A stretch of DNA of 64,000 nucleotides, taken from the NCBI RefSeq assembly GCF_029714425.1, contig NZ_CP121668.1, forward strand, positions 3,431,501-3,495,500, written 5' to 3'. Position numbers and translations under genes: made by a program. This document shows positions 29,803-38,963 of this stretch, in pieces (the stretch's first letter is position 1; every line of letters starts with the position of its first letter). The notes beneath the pieces were generated by a model. It was not told the origin of the DNA and ran no database searches. It saw nothing but the letters and a program-made list of their open reading frames with translations. Source of the DNA: Bradyrhizobium sp. CB2312 (GTDB lineage: Bacteria; Pseudomonadota; Alphaproteobacteria; Rhizobiales; Xanthobacteraceae).

Positions 29803-31773
29803 ATGTTTTCCGGGTCTCACTACCCGGCTTTGCCATTCAAAGCTGAACTCATGCGTTTTCCGAGTCGGGAGGAAGGGGCCGCTGACCGAGTCGGCAAATT
29901 ATACACCTTAAAGTTGTGGCAAATGGGTCGAGCCCTTTTGCAGGTGTTGGGACTCCTGCTCGTAACTAGCGCCTGTTTTGACACTCAGGCCGCTCACGGT
30001 CGTCAACGTGTATACATCCTCGAAAGCCAATCTCCATGGGTGTCAGCAACCGCTCAGACCATCGAGGCATTTCGAGAACGTCTCCGCGAAGGAGCGGGAG
30101 ACTCTGTCGATGTGTTCGTTGATTATCTGGAACTGGGGCGACTTCCAGGTCAGGAACACCTCGACCTCTCGATCCGATATCTGACCCAAAAGTACTCGCA
30201 AGCTCCGCCCGACGTCGTCCTGACGCTGGGACGGGCTGCGATACCTTTTCTCCTGAAGAACAAGCAAGTCGTTGGGCCGAACGTACCCATCATTGTGGCT
30301 AATGCCCCGCTGACGGAGGTGCCTGATAAGGATCAACTGCCCAACTCCATTTATGTCGGCTCCCAGTACAATTTTCTGGAGACACTGAAGCTGGCGCAGC
30401 GGCTTCAGCCCAACGCACGAAATCTCGTCGTTGTGGGAGGGGCAGGCCAGTACGCCAAGCAATGGCTTGACGACGCGCGCCGCCAACTTGAGCCATACGC
30501 CGACATGTATTCGACTCGATACATCTCGGAGATCGGCTATCAGCAATTGCTGAACGAGATCGCACAGCTTCCAAAAGATACGATTGTCATCCTCTCGGTC
30601 TTCATACTCGATGGCGACGGCAATTCTCGCCCCACGCTGGAGGTTGCTACCGATCTGGCCGGAGTCACGACTGCGCCTATTTACTCGCCCTTGCCGAGTT
30701 CGATCGGCACGGGCATCGTTGGGGGGTACAGCGACGACTGGCGAACGCAAGGCAAAACCGCGGCAGCTATCACGTTGCAATTGCTGGCGGGCAAGCAAAT
30801 CTCTGAGCTGCCGCGGCTCAACTTCGGCGAGCACAAAAACAGGATCGATGCCCGGGAACTCAAGCATTGGCAACTCAGCGAGTCAGCCGTACCCGCCGAT
30901 GCTGAAATACGCTTTCGGGAGTTCACTCTGTGGGAGCAATATCGCTGGGCAATCCTGGCGACCCTTACGCTGCTTCTGCTGGAAGCCGGCGTGATCGCCT
31001 GGCTGGTCATCGAGCGTCGACGTAGGTTGGCGGCGGAATGGGAATTGCGCCAGCGGCTGCTGCAGGTCATCCATTTGAACCGCACGGCCGCCGCCGGCGC
31101 ATTGTCGGCTTCCGTCGCCCACGAGCTCAACCAGCCGCTGGGGGCCATTCGCAGCTACGCGGAAGCTGCCGCTCTTTATCTGAAAGCTGATCCGCCGAAC
31201 CTGGAAAAGATCGGGCCGATCATCGAGCAGATCATCCGGGACGACCAGCGCGCAGCGGATATCATTCGTCATATCCGTGAACTGGTGAAGGGCAGAAGCA
31301 GCAGCGAGGTCGAAGAGTTCGACCTGAATGAAGTTGTAAGGGATGTCGTCGAGATCGTTCGGCCGGAATCAACGAAGTCCGGGCTGAAGCTCGATTTGGT
31401 TCTCGCGGGCGGTCCGCTTACGGTCCGCGGAGATCGGATTCAAGTCCAGCAGGCGATCATCAACCTGGCATTGAATGCCATCGATGCCATGCGAGAGACT
31501 CCGGCGGCTGTTGCAGGGCTGTCGATCTCGACGGCGCGAAGCAATGATGGCGCAGCCGAGTTGTCCGTCGTCGACTCAGGAAGGGGGATTCCCGCTGACA
31601 AGCTGAATACGGTTTTCGAAACATTTTACACCACGAAGCGCCATGGCACCGGACTCGGTTTGACCGTCGCGCGCACAATCGTCGAAAGTTATGGAGGCAG
31701 GATATGGGCCGAAAATCACTCCGGCGGTGGCGCTGAGTTCCGCTTCAACCTGCCCCTTTCCAGCAAGTCCTGA
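29803..31773 (+). CDS. Sensor histidine kinase with periplasmic ABC_sub_bind-like domain
   Basis: 656 aa from 29803; ATG 29851 or 29923 are alternatives, the last placing a signal segment (ALLQVLGLLLVTSACFDTQA) at the N-terminus. Residues ~68-340 form a periplasmic-binding-protein-like domain of the PF04392 kind (LTLGRAAIPFLLKNKQVVGP, IIVANAPLTE, IGTGIVGGYSDDWRTQGKTA). A transmembrane helix spans ~382-403. The HisKA box ASVAHELNQPLGAIRSYAEA has His about 440. The ATPase follows with NLALNAIDAM (N), VVDSGRGIPADKL (G1) and HGTGLGLTVARTIVESYGG (G2). It senses a periplasmic ligand and phosphorylates the FixJ-like regulator four bases downstream. The FNR/FixK box suggests microaerobic induction. 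Confidence 0.9.
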   Translation: MFSGSHYPALPFKAELMRFPSREEGAADRVGKLYTLKLWQMGRALLQVLGLLLVTSACFDTQAAHGRQRVYILESQSPWVSATAQTIEAFRERLREGAGDSVDVFVDYLELGRLPGQEHLDLSIRYLTQKYSQAPPDVVLTLGRAAIPFLLKNKQVVGPNVPIIVANAPLTEVPDKDQLPNSIYVGSQYNFLETLKLAQRLQPNARNLVVVGGAGQYAKQWLDDARRQLEPYADMYSTRYISEIGYQQLLNEIAQLPKDTIVILSVFILDGDGNSRPTLEVATDLAGVTTAPIYSPLPSSIGTGIVGGYSDDWRTQGKTAAAITLQLLAGKQISELPRLNFGEHKNRIDARELKHWQLSESAVPADAEIRFREFTLWEQYRWAILATLTLLLLEAGVIAWLVIERRRRLAAEWELRQRLLQVIHLNRTAAAGALSASVAHELNQPLGAIRSYAEAAALYLKADPPNLEKIGPIIEQIIRDDQRAADIIRHIRELVKGRSSSEVEEFDLNEVVRDVVEIVRPESTKSGLKLDLVLAGGPLTVRGDRIQVQQAIINLALNAIDAMRETPAAVAGLSISTARSNDGAAELSVVDSGRGIPADKLNTVFETFYTTKRHGTGLGLTVARTIVESYGGRIWAENHSGGGAEFRFNLPLSSKS

Positions 31774-31776
31774 ATC

Positions 31777-32397
31777 ATGAAATCCCCACCGTCCGTGTAC
31801 GTTGTCGACGATGACCAGTCGTTCCGTTCGGGGCTCGGCGAGCTGCTGACCGCTTGCGGCTATCGCGTGATACTGTGTGAGACGGCTCAGCAGCTGCTTA
31901 ATCATCCCCTCCAGGACGAAGCAGGCTGCATCCTGCTCGACCTGCAAATGCCCGGGTTGAGCGGCTTTGAGCTGCAGCAAGTTCTCGCCGACCGCAACTG
32001 CAGCCTCCCGATCGTTTTCATCAGCGGGCACGGCGATATTCCCATCACGGTGCAAACGATCAAGGCTGGTGCTGAAGACTTCCTGACCAAGCCGATTTCG
32101 CAGCCGCGTTTGTTGGAGGCGATCGAGCGCGCCCTTGCCCGGGTCGAAGCGCTGCGCGGTCTCCAGGGCGAAAAGGCGGCCCTGACTGCGCGTCTCCAGA
32201 CCCTGACTCCGCGGGAGCGTCAGGTGTTTGACCAACTGGTTCGCGGCTTGCCGCACAAGCAGATATCCCATCTGCTTGGCATCTCGGAGCGGACGGTCAA
32301 GCTTCACCGCCACGAGGTCGTTCGCAAACTGCAGGTCCGATCGCTCGCGGAACTCGCCGCGATAGCGGAGCGGCTGGGGCTGCTGTCCGGCGGCTAA
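31777..32397 (+). CDS. FixJ/NarL-type response regulator
   Basis: 206 aa; ATG 31777 is one base after the kinase stop. Receiver: VYVVDDDQSFRSGLGELLTA, ILLDLQMPGLSGFELQQVLA with phospho-acceptor Asp about residue 55, IVFISGHGDIPITVQTIKAG and DFLTKPIS. LuxR-type helix-turn-helix: LTPRERQVFDQLVRGLPHKQ, ISHLLGISERTVKLHRHEVV. The SGHGDIP and FLTKPI motifs are those of the FixJ branch. It should be the cognate partner of the preceding kinase; targets are unknown. Confidence 0.93.
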   Translation: MKSPPSVYVVDDDQSFRSGLGELLTACGYRVILCETAQQLLNHPLQDEAGCILLDLQMPGLSGFELQQVLADRNCSLPIVFISGHGDIPITVQTIKAGAEDFLTKPISQPRLLEAIERALARVEALRGLQGEKAALTARLQTLTPRERQVFDQLVRGLPHKQISHLLGISERTVKLHRHEVVRKLQVRSLAELAAIAERLGLLSGG

Positions 32398-32524
32398 AGT
32401 TCGCGAGCGAGGAGGCCGTCTTCGTGCAATCCCATCCTTCCCCTATGGGCAGCTTTCATCCGCGGCCAAGGCCTGACACGCTACTGGCTGTGGAACTGCC
32501 CCGACCTCCGGCCAGGTTGAATGC

Positions 32525-32899
32525 GTGGCCCCCGTCATCAAGAAAATCGTCGGAGTGCTCGATGACGATCCCAGCGCGCTCAATGCGGCTGGCGTCCTGC
32601 TCACGGCGCTCGAGTTCGATGTCATTCTATTTGCCTCCGCGGATGACTTCCGGAGAAACAATGGTGCAGCCTCGATCGATTGCCTCCTTCTCGACATTCA
32701 ACTCGGATCGATGTCGGGGATCGATTTCCGACGTGAACTGAAGGGCTCCCATCCGAATCTGCCGGTCATCTTCGTAACGGGGCTCGATGGCGAGGCTGCG
32801 TGTCGGGAGGCCCGTGACGCCGGATGTTCCGGATTTTTACGCAAACCGTTTGAAGCGCGGCTCCTTGCCGAGACTATTAGGCGAGCGACCGGCAGTTGA
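32525..32899 (+). CDS. Stand-alone receiver domain (FixJ-like)
   Basis: 124 aa from GTG 32525. KIVGVLDDDPSALNAAGVLL, CLLLDIQLGSMSGIDFRREL (Asp about 57), PVIFVTGLDGEAACREARDA and GFLRKPFEARLLAE. There is no output domain. It lies 127 bp after the response regulator and before an AraC gene, so it could be a phosphate sink or modulator of the kinase. Confidence 0.85.
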   Translation: MAPVIKKIVGVLDDDPSALNAAGVLLTALEFDVILFASADDFRRNNGAASIDCLLLDIQLGSMSGIDFRRELKGSHPNLPVIFVTGLDGEAACREARDAGCSGFLRKPFEARLLAETIRRATGS

Positions 32900-33038
32900 C
32901 GCGGAGTGCGCCGCATGGTGGCGACGATAGACCTTGCAATAGTTGCGGAGCGAGCCGGTACACCTGCCTCTATGTGCAGTACAGGTTGAATTCCAACCAT
33001 GCCATCTTGGTAGCCTAAAATGCGATCGGGGGATCGTC

Positions 33039-34046
33039 GTGCCTTGGAATAGAAACCTCGAATTTACGGATCCCTTCCTGTGCCAACAGGCAATTCAGGG
33101 CGCAGACGTCGAGATACTCCCGACTGCGAGAGGCCGTTTCCATACCGGAATCACGCAAATCGGTATGGATACCGCGTGGATGCAGCGATTCGACGTGACC
33201 TTGCCGCAGATCACCGCGATCGGCGTGAAGGCCGGAAGAACGGCGATTGGATTTCTGACGGACGAGGCCCAGGTCGAGCTGAGGCACTGCGGAAATCGAT
33301 TAGAGTCCGGCGAGATAGTTATATTTGGTCACGATCTCGTTCATCAGCGTTCGGCGACGGCTCTGCGGTTTGGAACGATGTCCCTTGCAAGCAAGGATCT
33401 TTCCAGGCTGTACGCGATCATCGTCGGTGAAGAACTCCCGCAGCCACCGGGGCGGCGGGTTATCCGGCCTGTGCAGGCGTCAATGGCGCGTCTCCGCGCG
33501 TTGCACAAAACCGTCGGTAATATCGCACAGGACCTGCCGGGGCTTCTCGGTCGAACGGAAGTACGCCGGGCGCTGGAGGAGAAACTGGTCCATGCGATGG
33601 TGCGATGCCTAGCCGATAATTCCGTCGCCAGGAATAACGCGGGCGACGGCCGACATTGCGTAATCATGCGTCGCTTTGAGCAATTCCTGGCGTCCAATGC
33701 GGATCGGCCGCTGTACCTGGCCGAGCTCTGCGCGGCCGTCGGGGTGCCGGAACGAACCTTGCGCGCATCCTGTGAACAATATTTTGGAATGGGGCCTATT
33801 CGCTATCTCACGTTGCGACGAATGCACCTCGCCAGGCGAGCACTTCTGTGCACCGAACCTTCGAAGGCCAGCGTCACTCGCGTTGTCACCGATCATGGCT
33901 TCTGGGAGCTTGGCCGGTTCTCGGTAGCCTACAGGACGCTGTTCGGGGAATCGCCGTCTGACACGTTGCGCCGCTCGGCCGAACACAATCCGGCCGACCT
34001 AAGGCGGCCATCATACCTGTCCGAGACAGCGATGACCCTGCAATGA
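33039..34046 (+). CDS. AraC-family transcriptional regulator 1
   Basis: About 335 aa from GTG 33039 (the frame is open to 32943), with a GGGGGA stretch upstream. The N-terminal 200 residues are a cupin-like sensor region (AIGVKAGRTAIGFLTDEAQV, IVIFGHDLVHQRSATALRFG). The C-terminal ~110 residues hold the two AraC helix-turn-helices: RPLYLAELCAAVGVPERTLR, GPIRYLTLRRMHLARRALLC, VVTDHGFWELGRFSVAYRTL and FGESPSDTLRR. It is related in architecture to the second AraC protein at 56407-57372. Being directly downstream of a two-component system, it may extend that signalling chain. Confidence 0.85.
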   Translation: MPWNRNLEFTDPFLCQQAIQGADVEILPTARGRFHTGITQIGMDTAWMQRFDVTLPQITAIGVKAGRTAIGFLTDEAQVELRHCGNRLESGEIVIFGHDLVHQRSATALRFGTMSLASKDLSRLYAIIVGEELPQPPGRRVIRPVQASMARLRALHKTVGNIAQDLPGLLGRTEVRRALEEKLVHAMVRCLADNSVARNNAGDGRHCVIMRRFEQFLASNADRPLYLAELCAAVGVPERTLRASCEQYFGMGPIRYLTLRRMHLARRALLCTEPSKASVTRVVTDHGFWELGRFSVAYRTLFGESPSDTLRRSAEHNPADLRRPSYLSETAMTLQ

Positions 34047-34097
34047 TGGCGGACCGGCCTTGTAGATCGCGCGAACACGGCCGAACCCGGTCAGCCA

Positions 34098-35091
34098 TCA
34101 CCTGCCGTGCTTTTGCGACGGTCCAAGGGCGAACAAATCCGCACCTTCCGTGCCGTGCCTTTCAAGGTCTTGGCGGATACCTTCATCGGAAAGGTCGAGT
34201 TCGCGCGAGTGCTTCCAATCGTGCCGCGCGGTTTCCACGAGCCGTTCGATGACATGCCTGGCATCGGTCTCGACGGCCAGTTCCCGCCGCGCGTCAAAGC
34301 TGCCGGGAGTGAGGTTGATTGATCCGACCACCGCGCGCCGTTCATCCGCGAGCAGCATCTTCCCGTGCAGCTTCAAATGTCTCAGCGTGTGAATTTTCGC
34401 TCCCACGTCCTGCATGATCCGGAGGCCGCCGATTCCTTCGACGAGCTTGCTTTTGTTTGGGCCGGCCGCGCCATGATGTGAACTTTTACACCGCGGTTGA
34501 CGGCGCGTACCAAACGCTCGATGATGACTGTATCCTGATATCGTTCATTCTGAATCAGAAGCGTCTCCTTGGCGGAGGCGACAAATTCCGCGATCCGCTC
34601 ACGCCCGTTGTTCGGGCACCAGATCAGCTCCGATTCCGCTTCGGGATGGAATTTCTTGTGCGCCCAGTCGGCATCGAAGCAACGGACCATCTCATCAATT
34701 TCGCTCCTCTTGGTGGTTACGACCGCGTAATCCCGCGTTTCCGTGAGATCGCGTGTTTCCCAGTTCAGCGATTCGACGAAGCCAAATTCGTCGTCGATGA
34801 CCATCGACTTTTGGTGGGTGAGCGCAAAATCAGCGCTGCTGTCCCGAACTTCGACGCCGCTGTCAGTCAGCAGTTGGCGCGCCTTTTCGTTTTCGCTCTG
34901 GCCGTCTCGGCGGGCCGGGTTGAGCATGACGCGCACGCGAACCCAAGTTGCTGAGCGGCGATCACCGCCTTCAGCAAGGTGGGGTCGGTAAACAGGAACA
35001 TCCGGATGTTGAGCGAGCGCTTGGCCGAATTGATCGGATCGCGAATAGAGTCGATGGTATCGTCGGGGAGCACGATCAGCTTGTGCGACAT
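34098..35091 (-). pseudogene. Phospholipase D-like protein, frameshifted
   Basis: From ATG 35091 the frame gives SHKLIVLPDDTIDSIRDPIN and SAKRSLNIRMFLFTDPTLLK. After a shift near 34950 it reads VRVMLNPARRDGQSENEKAR and the first HKD motif in FALTHQKSMVIDDEFGFVES. A second shift near 34430 leads to KLHGKMLLADERRAVVGSIN, the second HKD motif, and the end near 34098. The order matches cytoplasmic PLD-fold enzymes of the cardiolipin-synthase type. Two frameshifts make function unlikely unless they are sequencing errors. Confidence 0.75.
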
Positions 35092-35122
35092 CTCTCAACT
35101 CCATCCCGAAGGGTTGCAACCG

Positions 35123-35484
35123 CTATACGGCTTTTACCGATGCCTCTTGCGAGGTGTCATACTGGATCCGGTGGAGCTCGGAATAGACACCGCCGAGAGC
35201 GAGCAACTCATCATTCGTCCCTTCCTCAGCCACGACTCCATCCTTCAGCACGACGATCTTGTCCGCACCGGCGATGGTGCTGAGCCGATGCGCGATCATG
35301 ATCACCGTGCGTCCCTGCATGAGCCGGCGAAGCGCTTCGATGACTAGCAGCTCGGATTTGGTGTCGAGTGCGGCCGTCGGCTCATCGAGGATCATGATCG
35401 AACTGTTGCGGACGACGGCGCGAGCGATGCCGATGCGCTGTCGCTGGCCGCCCGACAAGGTGTCGCCTCGCTCGCCGACCACTG
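35123..35484 (-). pseudogene. ABC exporter ATP-binding domain, 3' remnant
   Basis: [20 protein letters not shown] contains the LSGGQ signature, [20 protein letters not shown] the Walker B, and [20 protein letters not shown] the H-loop; it ends [12 protein letters not shown]. The membrane domain and Walker A are missing. At about 35485 the sequence changes into part of a PQQ dehydrogenase on the other strand. Confidence 0.85.
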
Positions 35485-35488
35485 AATC

Positions 35489-35786
35489 GGAAGTGGCGGC
35501 TGAAGTCGAATTACCCGATCCTGAGCGGCGTGACGCCAACCGCTGGAGGCCTCGTGTTCTTCGGCGACACCGGCGGCAATTTCCATGCGATTGACGCGGC
35601 GACCGGCCAAAAGCTGTGGGCCAGAAGATTGGCGGCGCAATCGCCGGCGGCGTGATCACTTATGCGCTGGACGGCAAGCAGCGAATTGCGGTGGCGATGG
35701 GCTACATATCCCCGGCCTTTCCCACCGAAATCCGGAGGGCGAAGATCGCGATTCTCGGCATCGAAGGCGACGCCGGGGCCAGATAG
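35489..35786 (+). pseudogene. PQQ-dependent alcohol dehydrogenase, C-terminal remnant
   Basis: [40 protein letters not shown] and LW, then after a one-base deletion [11 protein letters not shown] and [20 protein letters not shown] ending AKIAILGIEGDAGAR at a TAG (35784-35786). These are propeller blades of quinoprotein dehydrogenases. It is joined tail-to-body with the ABC remnant, marking a deletion or recombination junction. Confidence 0.8.
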
Positions 35787-35920
35787 ACAAGGTGGTCGCG
35801 CCTCTAGCCGACGGAATTTTCAACCGTGGACTCGTCGGCACGCGCTCGATAGCGGCACTGTTTGCGCATGGACTTGCCTGACGGGCGGCGACGCACTCCG
35901 CGCTCCAGGGGTAGCCCGCA

Positions 35921-36985
35921 TCATGGTACAAACGCAAAGAACAAAAAGGCCGCAAAGAGGACCAGGTGCACGACCCCCTGCAGCACTGTGGTCCGGCCCG
36001 TTCCCAACGTAATCACGCTGAGAACGATCGTCAGCGCCAGCATGTCGCGGTCCTTGAGCTCCAGGCCCAGTTCAAGCGGTTGGTTGAGCAGGAGCGATAC
36101 CGTTGCAACGGCTGGGATCGTCAGGCCAATGGTTGCCAGAGCTGATCCCAGAGCCAGGTTGAGGCTTGTCTGCAACAGGTTCTTCCGAGCCGCCCTGACG
36201 GCGGCCAGGGATTCCGGGAGCAGGACGAGGGCCGCAATGATGATCCCGACCACGGCTTTCGGAGCATGCAGATAGGTGACGCCGGCTTCCACGGCCGGCG
36301 TGAGAACTTTCGCCAAGGCCACGATGACAACCAGTGAAACAAGGAGAAGCACGGCACTCATTGCCGCGGTCGTGGTTGGAATGGCTATATGCTCGTCTTC
36401 CTTCCCTTCCGGCAGAAAATAGTCGCGGTGACGGACCGTTTGGATGAAGACGAAGGAGCCGTAGAGCACCAGCGAAACGAAAGCAGCAAAGGCAAGCTGG
36501 GACGGACTGTAATACGGGTCCCCTCCGGTAAAGTTCGGGAACACGAGCGTCATGCTCGTGAGAACCGCGAGCACCGCCAGCGCCGAACTGGCTCCCTGGA
36601 TCTGGAATCCCTGCTCGCCAAAGCGGGTGCCGCCCGCCAGCAGACAGGCACCGACGATGCCATTGCACACGATCATGACCGCCGCGAACACGGTATCGCG
36701 CGCCAGCGCAGCCTGCTCGGCCGGCGCCCCCAGCATCATCGATACGATCAGGGCAGTCTCGATGGTTGTGACTGCCAGCGCCAGAACGAGTGTGCCAAAC
36801 GGCTCGCCAATGCGGTGCGCTATCACCTCCGCGTGATAGACGGCGGCAAAAACAGCTCCCATGAGCGTGATCGCGGCGGCTCCGGCGACGAAGCCGCCGC
36901 CTGAGACAAATTGCTTGGTCAGGATGACAGCCGGGCCCGCTGCCGGCCAGATCCATGTCCAGGAAGGCGTCCGTACTGCAACCAT
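35921..36985 (-). CDS. Calcium/proton antiporter (CaCA family, ChaA-like, y4hA type)
   Basis: 354 aa with about eleven hydrophobic helices. The two CaCA alpha repeats are visible: EPFGTLVLALAVTTIETALI with VSMMLGAP in the N-terminal half, and LLPESLAAVRAARKNLLQTS with LNLALGSALATIGLTIPAVA in the C-terminal half. The acidic residues in TIETAL and LLPESL are those that bind cation. An acidic loop (PEGKEDEHIAIP) lies between halves. Inner-membrane Ca2+ or Na+(K+)/H+ exchange. An FNR/FixK box 115 bp upstream suggests low-oxygen control. Confidence 0.9.
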   Translation of the reverse strand: MVAVRTPSWTWIWPAAGPAVILTKQFVSGGGFVAGAAAITLMGAVFAAVYHAEVIAHRIGEPFGTLVLALAVTTIETALIVSMMLGAPAEQAALARDTVFAAVMIVCNGIVGACLLAGGTRFGEQGFQIQGASSALAVLAVLTSMTLVFPNFTGGDPYYSPSQLAFAAFVSLVLYGSFVFIQTVRHRDYFLPEGKEDEHIAIPTTTAAMSAVLLLVSLVVIVALAKVLTPAVEAGVTYLHAPKAVVGIIIAALVLLPESLAAVRAARKNLLQTSLNLALGSALATIGLTIPAVATVSLLLNQPLELGLELKDRDMLALTIVLSVITLGTGRTTVLQGVVHLVLFAAFLFFAFVP

Positions 36986-37100
36986 ATCGAGCCCCCCGAC
37001 GCGCGGCCACCGGAGCCAACCTGGAAAGATGCTTCGTTCAACTTTCGACAGACGGCAACTGTGACGAGCTCCTGCTTGGGCGCCAAGTCGGAGAGTGCCA

Positions 37101-37114
37101 TTGACCTAAATCAA
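37101..37114. promoter_or_regulatory. FNR/FixK box TTGACCTAAATCAA
   Basis: Matches TTGA-N6-TCAA; 115 bp upstream of the antiporter start on the minus strand. Confidence 0.65.
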
Positions 37115-37233
37115 TCCCGCTCCAACCAGCTCTGCGAGCAACGGCAAGCGTGTGGGGACGCACGGGCTCGTCCGCTGCCTTGGCTGAATCCGTATAATCA
37201 GACTTGGCGTGTTGATGACCGCGCCTCTCGTCT

Positions 37234-37248
37234 GCCGAAGTCGCATAG
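37234..37248 (+). promoter_or_regulatory. Candidate AraC operator (site J), GCCGAAGTCGCATAG
   Basis: Three mismatches to the consensus GCCGAAWCTGCATAG. Same strand as, and 76 bp before, the start of the secreted protein at 37325. Confidence 0.55.
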
Positions 37249-37324
37249 TCAGCATCGCAAACACCAATAGGCTTGCGCCGGACGTGGCATCTTGTGCCAC
37301 CGGTCCCGGAGCGAGGAGCAAGCC

Positions 37325-37663
37325 ATGATAAACCTAAAAGTTCTCGCAATCGTGATTTCCGCTACCGCCCTGTCCAGCTCTGGAGCTCAGGCTCAGGCGG
37401 CTCTCTCCAATCCTGACGTGTGCCAGGCTAAATTCAGCAGCTGCACGGGTCTTGGAACGGGTAGCACTCCCGTCACCGGCTACCGGCGAACGGCATATCG
37501 CCGGCCGGCTTCAGCCAGCGCGACGGTCGCGGGCTGGAGTGACTCCGCCGGCGAGATGGCCTGGCACGGCAATTGGAATACCTACGCTGCCCGCAACGGC
37601 ATCATCTGCAAGCCCGGCACCTACTACAAGGGGGCTGACGGCATGCGGCATCTCTGCCAATAG
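37325..37663 (+). CDS. Small secreted hypothetical protein
   Basis: 112 aa from ATG 37325, preceded by GGAGCGAGGAGCAAGCC. Signal peptide (LKVLAIVISATALSSSGAQA). The mature part has four Cys (VCQAKFSSCTG, GIICKPG, MRHLCQ), probably two disulfides, and an aromatic/Gly segment (MAWHGNWNTYAARNG, TYYKGADG). I do not recognise the family. It is the first of three consecutive secreted proteins and carries an upstream AraC-type site. Confidence 0.7.
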   Translation: MINLKVLAIVISATALSSSGAQAQAALSNPDVCQAKFSSCTGLGTGSTPVTGYRRTAYRRPASASATVAGWSDSAGEMAWHGNWNTYAARNGIICKPGTYYKGADGMRHLCQ

Positions 37664-37681
37664 GCCAGCCGCTCCGAAACT

Positions 37682-37716
37682 GTCAGGCGGTCCTGAAAGG
37701 GCCGCCTGACCTATTT
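37682..37716 (+). terminator. Intrinsic terminator-like hairpin
   Basis: GTCAGGCGGTCC and GGGCCGCCTGAC arms around TGAAA, followed by CTATTT. It lies 19 bp after the stop of the preceding gene. The U-run is weak, so termination may be partial. Confidence 0.6.
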
Positions 37717-37759
37717 CGACGATCGAAAGCGTGCGGCGGCTTCTCGGCTTGAAGGGAAG

Positions 37760-38200
37760 ATGGTGATGAATTCGGAAGGTCCGACAGCGCCTGGACCGGC
37801 AAGTGTGATCGCAAGCGTCGCCGCGCTCGCTGTGGTGTCGCTCGCTACTCCACCCCCGAGCCAGGCGCAGACGACGGGCCAGCTGTTGATTTCTGCGGGC
37901 TTCAATCCTGTTGCCGCGACCACATCCGAAGCGATGACCCGCTTGAGGTCTTTTCCGGCGAAACAGTTCCTTCGGCGAGAAAAGGCAGGTCGTCCATATT
38001 ACTTCTACGCCGACCCAGCGGGCTGCGGCTGCGCCTATGTTGGCACCGTCGCAGCGATGAACAAATACGCAAGCTTCGGGGTGTTGCCGGCTGCCGCCCC
38101 GCCGGGCGGCGTCTCGCTCGAACAGGACATGATCAATAGCATGAACGACGACGATGCCGGAGCGCACCTCAATGAGGACGTATTCGGTCCGGATCCGTAG
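37760..38200 (+). CDS. Secreted hypothetical protein
   Basis: 146 aa, starting at ATG 37760 or 37766. A long N-region is followed by a hydrophobic core (SVIASVAALAVVSLATPPPS) ending QAQ. The mature part contains LLISAGFNPVAATTSEAMTR, YFYADPAGCGCAYVGTVAAM and an acidic C-terminus (MNDDDAGAHLNEDVFGPDP). The GCGCAYVG motif could bind metal or form a disulfide. No family recognised. It has no copy of the 15-bp element of its own, so read-through from 37325 is possible. Confidence 0.65.
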   Translation: MVMNSEGPTAPGPASVIASVAALAVVSLATPPPSQAQTTGQLLISAGFNPVAATTSEAMTRLRSFPAKQFLRREKAGRPYYFYADPAGCGCAYVGTVAAMNKYASFGVLPAAAPPGGVSLEQDMINSMNDDDAGAHLNEDVFGPDP

Positions 38201-38231
38201 GGCTGCCGACGACCCAGGACTGATGGAGCCC

Positions 38232-38246
38232 GCCGTTTCTGCATAG
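38232..38246 (+). promoter_or_regulatory. Candidate AraC operator (site A), GCCGTTTCTGCATAG
   Basis: Two mismatches to the consensus, 56 bp before the DUF992 start codon and on the same strand. Confidence 0.6.
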
Positions 38247-38302
38247 CCACAGATGCAATTCCTTCGTAACTACGATTCCAGTTCTTGAGTAGGGAGGCGT
38301 AT

Positions 38303-38809
38303 ATGTCACCACGCGTCGCGTGGACACCGTTGATGCTGCTGGTCGTCCCGTTTGCGGTCGCAAGCTCGATTCTGCCCGATGCCAGGGCACAGGCGCCAGG
38401 ATCAAACTGGACTCAATCCAGCATGCTGCGCTGTAAGCTGAACCCGAGCGTCGGTTTCATCATCTTCGGTCACCAGTCGATGGAGTGCAGATTTTCGCCT
38501 TCCCTGCCGGGTCCCTCGCAGATTTACGACGGCGCGCTCAACACGGTCGGCATCGACGTCGGCGTGGTTGGCACAGGTGGCCTGGCGTGGGGCGTGCTGG
38601 CTCCAACCTCGGGAATTGCCGCCGGAGCATTGGCCGGCGAATACGTCGGCGCGAGTGGCGACATTGCCCTGGGAGCAGGCGTCGGTGCAAATGTCCTGGT
38701 CGGCGGATCTCAGCGCAGCATCGCCTTGCAGCCCGTTTCGGTAGAAGGCTCGGTTGCGCTGAATGTGACACTGGGCCTGTCCGCTCTTCAATTGCGGTAC
38801 GTTCCCTGA
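38303..38809 (+). CDS. Secreted DUF992 protein
   Basis: 168 aa from ATG 38303, after AGGGAGGCGTAT. Signal peptide (LMLLVVPFAVASSILPDARA), then the DUF992 pattern: SMLRCKLNPSVGFIIFGHQS, MECRFSP, GALNTVGIDVGVVGTGGLAW, LAGEYVGASGDIALGAGVGA, NVLVGGSQRSIALQPVSVEG and SVALNVTLGLSALQLR. The two Cys (RCK, ECR) likely pair. The family is a secreted or outer-membrane-associated beta-rich domain of unknown role, common in Bradyrhizobium. Spacing of the upstream 15-bp site matches that of the transporter at 42184. Confidence 0.88.
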   Translation: MSPRVAWTPLMLLVVPFAVASSILPDARAQAPGSNWTQSSMLRCKLNPSVGFIIFGHQSMECRFSPSLPGPSQIYDGALNTVGIDVGVVGTGGLAWGVLAPTSGIAAGALAGEYVGASGDIALGAGVGANVLVGGSQRSIALQPVSVEGSVALNVTLGLSALQLRYVP

Positions 38810-38963
38810 CCTCAGACTTCGACAGTCGGTGCCTTGGCGTCATAAATCGGTGGTGTCCCTGCGCGCAAGAAGACCGCAACGCTGACGGCATGGCCGGCCG
38901 GCGAAAGGGACGGCGGCCGCCGAATGACGGCCCGGCCCGGACATAAATCGGGGTGATCCGGGA

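Noticed and set aside
36072..37019. 315-aa minus-strand frame overlapping the antiporter
   Set aside because: Alternative frame of the CaCA antiporter; Arg/His/Cys-rich and without membrane helices.
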